Source: Emydura subglobosa
Taxonomy: Eukaryota; Chordata; Testudines; Chelidae
Direction of reading: 5' to 3'
Assembly: GCA_007922225.1 (NCBI GenBank)
Contig: ML679969.1
Coordinates: 21,272,650-21,336,649, forward strand
Length of the DNA: 64,000 nucleotides
The number at the start of each line of letters is the position of its first letter. The stretch's first letter is position 1. Shown here piece by piece: positions 36,819-64,000 of the stretch. Position numbers and translations under genes: made by a program. The notes under the pieces are model-generated. The model did no database searches and was not told the origin of the DNA. It saw only the letters and a list, made by a program, of their open reading frames with translations.

Positions 36819-38755
36819 TGGGACGCTCGAGGGCAGCTCTCTCTCTCTATCCATCCCATTGGATTCCACTCTACTCTTTACAGACAGACTGCATCCCTTC
36901 CTCCGAGAGTGGCAGAGGATAACCTCGGACCGCTGGGTGCTCAGCGTGGTGAAACGAGGTTATGCCCTCCAACTCTCAACGTTCCCACCGGACTCTCCCC
37001 CTACCCTGTCCCTCTTCAGGGACCCATCTCACGAGCTACTCCTCGTCCAGGAGGTGCACTCTCTTCTCCGTCTAGGGGCGGTAGAGGAAGTTCCTCGTAC
37101 GGAGAGGGGCAGGGGGTTCTATTCCCGGTATTTCCTTATTCCCAAGGCAAAGGGAGGCCTGAGGCCTATTCTAGACCTTCGCTGTCTGAACAGGTTTATC
37201 AGACTCCTCAAATTCCGTATGCTCTCCCTAGCCTCTGTTATTCCCGCTCTGGATCCAGGGGATTGGTATGCTGCCCTCGACTTAAAGGACACCTATTTCC
37301 ATATTTCTATCCTCCCTGGGCACAGGCGTTTCCTCCGCTTTACGGTAGCGGGTGCCCACTATCAATTTTCGGCCCTGCCCTTTGGCCTCTCCTCAGCGCC
37401 CAGGGTCTTCACAAAATGCATCGCGGTGGTAGCGGCCCACCTCCGGCGCAGAGGCGTCCAGATCTTCCCCTACCTCGACGACTGGTTAATACGGGGAAGA
37501 TCCAGGGTCCATGTACAGAACAGCCTAGCCCTAACCTGAGCGACATGCACCAGATTGGGTCTGCTCATCAACGAGCAGAAGTCCACACTCACCCCGGTGC
37601 AGCGCATAGACTTTATCGGGATCACCCTAGATGCAGTTCAAACCAGAGCCTTCCTCCCTCTGGCTCGATTCCAGACCATGACCGCCATCATTTCGGAGTT
37701 ATTCAGGTCCCCCACGACGACAGCCAGGCGTTGCCTTCAGCTGTTGGGACACATGGCGGCATGTACATATGTGGTGAGGTTAGCTCGCCTCAAACTCAGG
37801 CCTCTCCAAGGTTGGCTGACCTCTGTGTACACCCCATCCAGACATTCACTCTCCAAGGTGGTCACCATCCCAGCCCAGGTACTAACGTCCCTCAGCTGGT
37901 GGACAGACCCGAGGGAGGTGCTATGGGGGGGTTCCCTTTGCAGAATTGACCCCATCTGTAACGCTAATAACGGACGCTTCAGACGTGGGCTGGGGAGCCC
38001 ACATGAGCCAAGACCTCAGCACGCAGGGTCTATGGTCGCCTCACGAATTACACCTCCACATCAATGTCAGAGAGCTCCGGGCGGTCCGTCTAGCCTGCAA
38101 GGTCTTCCTCAAGTTCCTAACGGGCAGAGTAGTGCATGTCCTGACGGACAATACAGCAGCCATGTTTTATATAAACAGGCAAGGGGGGGCACGCTCCTCT
38201 GCTCTGTGCCAGGAAGCCATACAACTATGGGACCTTGCGGTGAGGCACGATTTTCACCTATCTGCCTCTCACCTCCCAGGGGTCAGGAATGACGAGGCGG
38301 ACCGCCTCAGCAGGTCGTTCTTACCCCGCCACGATTGGTCGCTCAACTGGGAGGTGGCAACTTTTCTCTTCCACAAGTGGGGTACTCCCCAACTAGACCT
38401 GTTTGCCTCAGCGTGGAACAAGAAGTGCCCGAGGTTCTGCTCACTCCGGGGACGCGAGCAGGGCTCCCTCTCGGACGCCTTCTTAATAAACTGGACGGGA
38501 CCCCTGATGTATGCATTTCCCCCCGTCCCATTACTCCCCAAGGTACTCTTGAAAGTCAAGAGAGACAAAGCGGATGTTATCCTCATTGCACCAGCCTGGC
38601 CCCGGCAACACTGGTTCAGTATGCTGTTGGACATGTCCATAGCCGAGCCAATACCGCTTCCGAGACGCTACGATCTCCTCTCCCAGGACCAGGGTCGTCT
38701 TCTGCACCCGGACCTGGACTCCCTTCACCTGACTGCATGGAGGCTCTGTGGTTAA
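36616..38755 (+). pseudogene. DIRS RT-RNase H ORF, one stop and one frameshift
   Basis: It overlaps the gag 3' end. RT motifs are RYFLIPKAKGGLRPILDLRC, the motif A region ALDLKDTYFHI, FSALPFGLSSAPRVFTK, and the catalytic YLDD (37471-37482). TGA at 37537-37539 interrupts the frame right after it; the same frame reopens with LGLLINEQKSTLTP and GHMAACTYVVRLARLKLRPL. A run of seven G at 37925-37931 shifts the frame by one. RNase H follows in the next frame: TDASDVGWGAH, ELRAVRLA, LTDNTAAMFYINRQGG and HLPGVRNDEADRLSR, then a PAWPRQHWF tail to the stop at 38755. The RT and RNase H active-site residues are present. Confidence 0.9.
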
Positions 38756-39792
38756 CGGAGGGAGAGAGAGCCTGCTCAACACAAGTTCAGCAGGTCCTGC
38801 TGGGGAGTAGGAAGTCTTCCACTCAGGTGCTGTATAAAGCTAAATGGAAGCGCTTTACCTTTTGGGCGGAGTCCCGGGGGATCTTACCCAACTCTTCGCC
38901 CATCCAGGCAATCCTAGAGTACCTCCTACACTTAAAGATGCAGGGCCTTGCACTAGCCTCTCTGAGGGTACATCTGGCGGCCATCTCGGCCTTTCACCGG
39001 CCGTTGGAAGGGAGGTCTATCTTCTCTCACCCTATGTCCTGTAGGTTCCTGAAGGGGATAGAGAGATTATATCCGCAGGTCCGTGACCCGGTACCTCTCT
39101 GGGACTTGAACTTGGTTCTTTCTCTATTAACAGGACCCCCCTTTGAGCCCATGGCTACATGCCCTTTGCTAGTCCTTTCCTGGAAGGTGGCTTTCCTAGT
39201 AGCCATTACATCGGCTAGACGGGTCTCCGAGTTGAGAGCTTTGACCTCGGAACCCTCTTATACTGTCTTCTATAAAGACAAAGTGAGGCTGAGACCCCAC
39301 CCAGCATTCTTACCTAAGGTGGTGTCTCAGTTTCACTGTAACCAAGACATTTTCCTCCCCGTGTTCTTTCCCAAACCACACGGATCGGAGGCAGAGCAGA
39401 GATGGCATTCCCTGGACGTCAGGAGGGCCCTGGCCTATTATATCGATCGTACAAGGCCATTCAGGAGGTCAACCCAACTGTTCGTCACAGTCGCGGACAG
39501 AATGAAAGGCTTACCTGTCTCTTCGCAACGCATCTCCGCATGGATCACCGCCTGCATACGTACCTGTTACGATCAGGCGAAGGTGCCACTTCCGGGAACA
39601 GTGACGGCACACTCGACCAGAGCCCAGGCCTCGTCAGCGGCCTTCCTGGAGCGTGTGCCACTGATGAACATCTGCAGGGCAGCGACCTGGTCATCAGTCC
39701 ATACCTTCTCATCTCATTACGCCATCGTACAACAGGCAAGAGAGGATGCGGTTGTCGGCAGAGCCGTACTAAGAAGGGCTACTCGACAGTGA
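38737..39792 (+). CDS. DIRS tyrosine recombinase, open frame with catalytic residues
   Basis: Frame open from upstream of 38335 to TGA at 39790. The first ATG that fits the family start is at 38737 (MEALWL), giving 351 residues. An N-terminal SAM-like core-binding region (LYKAKWKRFTFWAESRGILP, LRVHLAAISAFHRPL) is followed by the catalytic domain. That domain has Arg in TSARRVSELRAL (39211-39246), H-x-x-R in HSTRAQASSAAF (His 39610, Arg 39619), His in WSSVHTF (39700) and the nucleophile Tyr in SSHYAIV (39718-39720). The enzyme should recombine the circular DNA intermediate with the target. It overlaps the RNase H 3' end in another frame. No lesion was seen. Confidence 0.88.
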   Translation: MEALWLTEGERACSTQVQQVLLGSRKSSTQVLYKAKWKRFTFWAESRGILPNSSPIQAILEYLLHLKMQGLALASLRVHLAAISAFHRPLEGRSIFSHPMSCRFLKGIERLYPQVRDPVPLWDLNLVLSLLTGPPFEPMATCPLLVLSWKVAFLVAITSARRVSELRALTSEPSYTVFYKDKVRLRPHPAFLPKVVSQFHCNQDIFLPVFFPKPHGSEAEQRWHSLDVRRALAYYIDRTRPFRRSTQLFVTVADRMKGLPVSSQRISAWITACIRTCYDQAKVPLPGTVTAHSTRAQASSAAFLERVPLMNICRAATWSSVHTFSSHYAIVQQAREDAVVGRAVLRRATRQ

Positions 39793-39827
39793 CTCCTACC
39801 CGCCTCCAAGATATGGCTATTTAATCA

Positions 39828-39929
39828 CCTATGTTGGAATGCATATGAGCAATCACTTGAAGACAGAAAACAAGGTTACTTACCAGTAACTGTTGTTCTT
39901 CGAGATGTGTTGCTCATATCCATTCCAAA
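39828..39929 (+). repeat. DIRS internal complementary region
   Basis: The first part (39828-39870, ATGTTGGAATGCATATGAGC then AATCACTTGAAGACAGAA) is the reverse complement of the left end at about 33755-33798. The second part (39870-39929, AACAAGGTTACTTACC, CAGTAACTGTTGTTC, TTGCTCATATCCATTCCAA) is the reverse complement of the right tip at about 40113-40175. The region is therefore an inverted copy of the joined element ends. It is the template expected to bridge the ends during DIRS circle formation, and it fixes both element boundaries. Confidence 0.9.
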
Positions 39930-39957
39930 CCCACCCTCCGTCCCCGCTGTCGGAGTC

Positions 39958-40175
39958 GGCAGAAAGAAGGGACTGGGGGCCACGGGGTCGGCAGTGTCCC
40001 TATATACCGCGACATGAGCGCGGCACTCCAGGGGGCGCAGGAGTCGACCCGCAGGGGGTTGCTAGGGGCAGAAAAGCTTCCGGAGGCTCGTGCACGGGGC
40101 GCGCACTCACCTATGTTGGAATGGATATGAGCAACACATCTTGAAGAACAACAGTTACTGGTAAGTAACCTTGTT
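39958..40175 (-). repeat. DIRS right inverted terminal repeat
   Basis: Inverted copy of the left ITR, from GGCAGAAAGAAGGGACTGGG to TATGTTGGAATGGATATGAG, followed by a tip absent from the left ITR (GAAGAACAACAGTTACTGG, TAAGTAACCTTGTT). The tip is represented in the internal complementary region. Confidence 0.9.
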
Positions 40176-40955
40176 TATTTTAATATGGCTAAATGTAAAT
40201 ATGTACATCTAGGAACAAAGAATGAAGGCTATACTTACATGATAGGGGACTCTATCCTGGGAAGCAGTGGCTCTGCAAAGATTTTTTTGTTGGGGAGGGG
40301 GGGTGGAGCGGTGGAGGGTAGATAATCATCTGAACATGTGCTCCCAGTGTGATGCTGTGGCCAAAAAAGCTAATGCAATCCTGGAATGCATAAACAGAAA
40401 TCTCAAATGGGCATAAATAGGTTATTTTACTTCTAGATTTGGCACGGGTGCAACTGCTGCTGGGATACCGTATCCAGTTTTAGTGCCTACAATTCAAGAA
40501 AGATTTTGATAAATTGGAGAAGGTTCAGAGAAGAGCCACGAGAATGATTAAGGGGTTAGAAAACCTGCCTTGTAGCAATAGACTCGGAGCTCAATCTATT
40601 TAGCTTAACAAAGAAAAGGTTAAGCGATGATTTTATTAGTCTAGAAGTATCTATGTATGGAGCAAATATTTAATAACGGGCTATTCAGTCTAGCAAAGAA
40701 AGGTATATGGCTGGAAATTGAAGCTAGACAAATTGAGACTGGAAATAAGGCATAAATCTCTGACAGTGAGAGTAATTAACCATTGGAGCAATTTACCAAG
40801 AAGTATGGTGGATTCTCCATCACTGACAACTTTTAAATCAAGATTGGATGTTTTTCTCAAAGTTCTGCTCTAGGAATTATTAACGGGTAACATCTCTGGC
40901 CTGTGTTATATAGGAGGTCAGAGTAGTTGATCACAATTGTCCCTTCTGGCATGGG
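40176..40955 (+). mobile_element. CR1 LINE, 3' part, downstream of the DIRS insertion
   Basis: It resumes with the codons for FNMAKCKYVHLGTKNE, which continue the CR1 RT C-terminal region interrupted at 33754. Degenerate pieces follow (ILECINRNLKWA near 40375, LFSLAKKGIW near 40690). The end reads GGCCTGTGTTATATAGGAGG, TCAGAGTAGTTGATCACAAT, TGTCCCTTCTGGC, the classic CR1 3' end. Stops and shifts throughout. Confidence 0.88.
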
Positions 40956-42297
<1,342 letters not shown>

Positions 42298-42367
42298 TAA
42301 GCATAAGGTTCCTGATGGGCTGAATAGAGGGAGCACACTGAGCCATAAAGTGACTGCCTCTCTGTAG

Positions 42368-42571
<204 letters not shown>

Positions 42572-42760
42572 TAGAATTAGCCTATTGTATTTGTTTAATT
42601 GATGTCTGTCTGGAGAAACGAGCTGATGGATATAAATCTTTTCTAAGAGTATTGCCTCCTTCCATGACTGACAGAGCTGCCTTCACTCCACAGTGTGTAG
42701 GACTCCATCTTCTCTTGCTCTTGCCAGGCGGCCCTAATTCATCTGACTGTGCTTCACTGA

Positions 42761-46789
<4,029 letters not shown>

Positions 46790-46848
46790 GGCTAGACTTG
46801 ATGACTTTTCGAGGTCCCTTCCAGCCCTACCGTTCTATGATTTTATGC
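46790..46848 (+). mobile_element. CR1 or CR1-mobilised 3' tail
   Basis: GGCTAGACTTGATGACTTTT, CGAGGTCCCTTCCAGCCCTA and CCGTTCTATGATTTTATG are the typical CR1 3' end read on the + strand. Only about 60 bases are recognisable. It could be the tail of a SINE that borrowed the CR1 end. Confidence 0.75.
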
Positions 46849-48470
46849 TATCTCCAGGGGCTACAACAGTGTATATCAGTTGCCAGCCAGCCTTTGCAAA
46901 ACAAAATATATTTATTCTTAGGGCACTGTCTTTTCAGACAATTCTTAACATTACAGAGAAAACATAAAAAGCAGCAAAAAGGGTTCGGTCTCTTGGTTAC
47001 AAGTTCACGTTGGGTTTCAGATCAAGAACTGGAACAAGCTTCGGACAATCCAGCTGTGTCTTTATAGCATTTGGGCCTTTGATCTCCTGTAACAGATAAT
47101 CACCAGTCAATGTCCCTCTCCTCAGGATGAAGCTTCAAAAACCTGGGTTTATGCATAACCAGTATTGTGGAATTTGCATTAACCACTCCCAGGGATTCCC
47201 CAGGAAACTCACTTAGCACTTACTGTTGCAAAAGTCCAAGCCTGCCTGGCACATTTCAATATAGTCATTTGAACACTTACACTTCCCAGGTCTCAGATGA
47301 CTGTTACACCCAATATTTTTGTTTTCCGTTTGTCCCCCTGCAATGCTGGGACCTGCCTGCAACTTCCTCTTGCTCTGCAGCTTTCCCCACAAAGGGGGAG
47401 TTAATTGGATCACAGTACCTGCTCCTTTACAAAGCCAGCCAACAGCAGGTAGGAAAGCCAAGGGACCAGGTAATGAAGGAGATACAAATGTAGGCTAGAA
47501 AACAGTGTAGCAGCTGAGACCTGAGCTGGGGAGATAAGTTGCCCAGGCCAGCTACCAGTTCCTTCTCTTTCCTGACACAGATGGGTAAGAGGAGGTTCTG
47601 AGTTGGGTTGCCTTGGCCAGCATCACAGGAGCCAAAGCCCAAAGAGTAGAGTCAGGTGCCCAGGGAACAATAACAAAACCCATCCTTGAAAATAATCATC
47701 ACATTTTACATCAGTAAGAATTTTCAACTGAGTTAGAGCTGGATGCTGCGAGAATGAGAACAAAGGATACAGATGTTTCATGGCAGCCTGTAGGGGTTGC
47801 TGCTGCAGCACTTGGTTCCACTGTGCTGTAAACTATTCAGGGCCCTGCCTGCAGGTGAAAGGCCCCCCCATTCAGTATCCCACCAGTACCAACAGCTGCA
47901 GTCTAGTGTCCTGTCCAGTAGTTCAGTTAGTAGTCTTGGGGGGCACCTCATAACAATGTATCCCAGTTACCAGCATCAGCCAGTTTCTTTAGCCAGATCC
48001 TATTCCAAAGGCAAAACCTGGTCATGAAATGCAAGTGGGAAGCCCAGACCAATAAATGATTTCTTTCCTTCCTTCCTTCCTTCCTTCCAGACCAGTTCAT
48101 TGACTTGACCACAGCCAAGCCTGCCTCCACCCCTGGAGTGGGATATATCATTTCTCAGACACATGGTTCTAGTCCTTCCCCACCCCTTTTCTGTTGTAGA
48201 AAGCAAGACAAGAATAGAATTAGAGGATCCTAATAATCCTAGTTGAGGCCCATCAGCTGTGGTATTTGGGCATTCTTGAGCTTATGTGCCTGTGCTCTTA
48301 CCAGAGTTTCCAGATGGAAATCAAATATTGCATTCTGAGTCAGTCACTTTACCTAGTAGCACTTAGATGCTTTGAGTCTTATATTCAAATAGAAGCATTT
48401 CTATATGGTCTTATAATAAGGATGTGGTGTCTCAGGTATGGCCTATACTTGCCATTTTGTAGCATTTGTT
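46849..48470. other. Intron sequence with a TTCC microsatellite
   Basis: No exon recognised. A (TTCC)n microsatellite lies at 48061-48089. The section 46880-47460 has an old-repeat look (AAAATATATTTATTCTTAGG, then a purine-rich ending) but cannot be assigned to a family. Confidence 0.55.
48061..48089. repeat. (TTCC)n microsatellite
   Basis: Six to seven consecutive TTCC units beginning TTCTTTCCTTCC. Direct repeat visible in the sequence. Confidence 0.95.
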
Positions 48471-49310
48471 CTTGTTAAAATCTGGGTTATCTTTTTCTAT
48501 AGTTCAGGTACATTTAGTCTCTAGAATGACTTATTGTTCCGCAGTGGATGGTAATTCTGTCATTGCTCACCCAGTGAAACTATTTCCAAAGGGTCTTTTG
48601 CCTGTATACCCACCAATCTGTAAGCCATCTAGTGTTTGGGATTTGAACTTGACCCTCCCTAGTCTCATGGATGATCTGTTTGAGTCCATTCCTGACCAAG
48701 ATAATGTAAGTTTCATCCCAGGCCATTTCCCTTCTGGATTTTTTTCCAAGCCCACATGATACCCTTGGACAGGTAGGCTTCACAAACTGGACATGAAGCT
48801 ACTATTGGGCCATAACTAAACAGTTTAATAAATCGTCCTGGTTGTCATAAGAAGGGAACAAGGCCAAGCAATAAGCAGCCTTTGATCAGTAACTATCTGC
48901 ATTCATCTATGTTACGTTAGATGGGGTTTCAAGTGTCAATGAGCTGTCCTGGCTCATGGCTATGTTCAGGTATGGTCTCTTGAGATTGGATCCAGATTTG
49001 ATGCTCACCTTGGGCGGCCAACCCTTCTGTCTCTGTTTAAATACACACTTCTGGGTAACCCTGCCACAGATTCATTGCTGCTACTTGTTAAGATGTTAGA
49101 CTCCGATTTGGGAAAACAGCCCTATTCAGGAAACCACTGAAGCCTGGCCTTCGTGTGCTTGAAGCCAGAAGGACTTCGGGGCCTGTGTTCATGCTTTCTG
49201 GAATTGTGGCGTTGGAGTGGGAATCTGCAGTGGCAGTTGTATGTGCCAGAAGGGCAATTTACCGACCAGTAATTGAAGTTCTCCACGTGTATTTACTCTA
49301 CAGAGCTACA
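48471..49310 (+). mobile_element. DIRS-like element fossil (recombinase region and 3' end)
   Basis: The + strand frame 48540-48710 reads VDGNSVIAHPVKLFPKGLLP, VYPPICKPSSVWDLNLTL. It aligns with LEGRSIFSHPMSCRFLKGIE, PVPLWDLNLVLSLL of the intact DIRS recombinase: shared G-S, HP, KG, YP, WDLNL. HFPSGFFSKPT (48720-48757) corresponds to IFLPVFFPKPH. Continuing fragments (LHKLDMK, QAISSL, LCYVRWGF) lie to about 48920. At 49274-49310 CAGTAATTGAAGTTCTCCAC resembles the CAGTAACTG-TTC-TTCGAG motif of DIRS ends. Frames are broken; a dead, old copy of a different DIRS lineage. Confidence 0.6.
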
Positions 49311-49519
49311 CTTGCTTACCCATTTTCCCCTCATCTTTGTGGCCTAGAATTAGATTTTGCATACATGGAGTGGAACTGAGTACGGTTAGGCATGTGGGCA
49401 TTACAGCCTCAATTAAAACAATCTAATGTACCTAATGTTTAACTGAAGATCAATGTGTTTGTCTTCTATGGTTAATTGCACTTAAATGGTTTGGGGACTC
49501 GCAAGGCATAGCACACAAC

Positions 49520-49734
49520 TTCTAGAGCAGGGTGGCCAACCAGTCAGAGATGAAGAGCCCAAAAATAGCTATAGATACCGCAAAGAGCCACATTTACCTT
49601 ACCCTCCACCAAAAATTCACGCTGATCCATCAATTTCAGCGGCTGCTTGTCAATTTCACATTTGAAAGTAAAAACTTTTTGGCGCCCCATACAATGCGCG
49701 GAGCCGCATTTGATAGAACACACCTGTTCTAGAG
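49520..49734. mobile_element. hAT-type MITE, 199 bp, perfect 8-bp TSD
   Basis: Body 49528-49726 between perfect direct repeats TTCTAGAG (49520-49527 and 49727-49734). The left end is CAGGGTGGCCAACC, the right end GAACACACCTG, giving CAGG... and ...CCTG termini. Interior phrases AAGAGCCCA, AAGAGCCACATTTACC and GGAGCCGCATTTG resemble the AGAGCCACATGCGGCTC-type MITEs of sauropsids. No coding potential. Confidence 0.85.
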
Positions 49735-49833
49735 AGTGGATCTGCAAAGAGCTACAGTCAGTGATAAGTAGGTTTCCTTTCCTGTCCCCTTTCCTCCTCG
49801 GACCATCTTGTGTTCCCTGCCCCCTGTGTGTGA

Positions 49834-50202
<369 letters not shown>

Positions 50203-50205
50203 TAG

Positions 50206-53239
<3,034 letters not shown>

Positions 53240-53242
53240 TAA

Positions 53243-54462
<1,220 letters not shown>

Positions 54463-54813
54463 TCATAGAATCATAGAAGATTAGAGTTGGAAGGGACCTC
54501 AGGAGGTAATCTAGTCCAACCTCCTGCTCAAAGCAGAACTAACCTCATCCCAACCAGAGCTTTGTCAAGCCGCAGCTTAAAAACCTCTACAGAAGGAGAT
54601 TCCACCACCTCCCTAGGTAACCCATTCCAGTGCTTCACCACCCTCCTAGTGAAAATTCTTTTCCTAATATCCAACCTCCCTCACTGCAACTTGAGACCAT
54701 TGCTCCTTGTTCTGTCATCTACTACCACTGAGAACAGCCTAGCTCCATCCTCCCTGGAACCCCCTTTCAGGTATTTAAAGGCTGCTATCAAATCCCCCCT
54801 CATTCTTCTCTTT
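54463..54813 (-). mobile_element. CR1 LINE 3' part
   Basis: TCATAGAATCATAGAAGATT, GAGTTGGAAGGGACCTCAGG, then CAACCAGAGCTTTGTCAAGC, CCCATTCCAGTGCTTCACCA and AACTTGAGACCATTGCTCCT: the last 350 or so bases of CR1 inserted on the minus strand. It is about twice as long as the shared 3' part of the CR1 at 15762, which it matches over its first 190 bases. No coding frame remains intact. Confidence 0.92.

Positions 54814-64000
<9,187 letters not shown>

Larger units (their letters stand above)
33755..40175 (+). mobile_element. DIRS1-like tyrosine-recombinase retrotransposon, structurally complete
   Basis: About 6.4 kb. It has inverted terminal repeats (about 33755-33948 and 39958-40175), a gag-like ORF, an RT-RNase H ORF, a tyrosine recombinase ORF and an internal complementary region (39828-39929). 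The right ITR is longer at its tip than the left, as in DIRS-type elements. DIRS elements replicate through a circular DNA and integrate with a recombinase, not an integrase, and leave no classic target duplication; none is evident here. It interrupts a CR1 between NWEQANSM and FNMAKCKYVHLG. Gag and RT carry frameshifts and one stop, so the copy is probably not autonomous. Confidence 0.93.

Noticed and set aside
33755..40175. Retrovirus or LTR retrotransposon
   Set aside because: There is no protease, integrase, LTR, primer-binding site or env. Inverted repeats and a tyrosine recombinase define DIRS.
48061..48089. TTCC run as a polypyrimidine tract of an exon
   Set aside because: No frame-compatible DIAPH1 codons follow the AG. 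FH2 is complete without an exon here.

Overview
The window is vertebrate nuclear DNA, most likely from a turtle. It carries the 3' half of one host gene, DIAPH1 (diaphanous-related formin 1, mDia1), on the + strand, split into 12 visible coding exons. The rest is intron, much of it made of transposable elements. Three things point to a turtle: CR1 LINEs with the typical sauropsid 3' end, hAT-type DNA transposons, and a well preserved DIRS1-like tyrosine-recombinase retrotransposon. DIRS elements are known from turtles and are not expected in mammals or birds. The species call is an inference.

Host gene. Exons lie at <1-196 (end of the proline-rich FH1 and start of FH2), 2556-2670, 3065-3073 (a 9-nt microexon), 42161-42256, 42426-42520, 42779-42880, 49861-50100, 50260-50389, 51717-51841, 52973-53137, 53321-53456 and 59647-59733 (DAD). 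Every junction keeps frame. The spliced product reads without a stop through FH1, FH2 lasso, FH2 linker, FH2 core (with GNYMNAG), the basic coiled C-terminus and the DAD ([11 protein letters not shown] plus RRKRG). The last coding exon and 3' UTR are beyond position 64000; the 5' half (GBD, DID, DD, most of FH1) is before position 1. One intron (51842-52972) has AT-AC ends and looks U12-type. The intron after the microexon is about 39 kb.

Mobile elements. The large intron holds a minus-strand CR1 (about 15762-18420) with traces of an esterase ORF1, an endonuclease and an RT. It also holds two hAT-type elements with 8-bp target duplications (11890-12213 and 30468-31583) and a minisatellite with a 265-bp higher-order period (28637-29223). 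A plus-strand CR1 (about 32655-40955) is split by a 6.4-kb DIRS1-like element (about 33755-40175). That element has inverted terminal repeats, an internal complementary region matching both ends, a gag with a Cys cluster and an RS-rich stretch, RT-RNase H, and an open tyrosine recombinase frame. Gag and RT carry a few lesions. The 7-kb intron after exon 6 contains older DIRS-like fossils and a 199-bp hAT MITE with a perfect target duplication.

No rRNA, tRNA gene, CRISPR array or second host gene was found. Most long open frames outside the listed features are chance frames in tandem repeats or antisense to exons.
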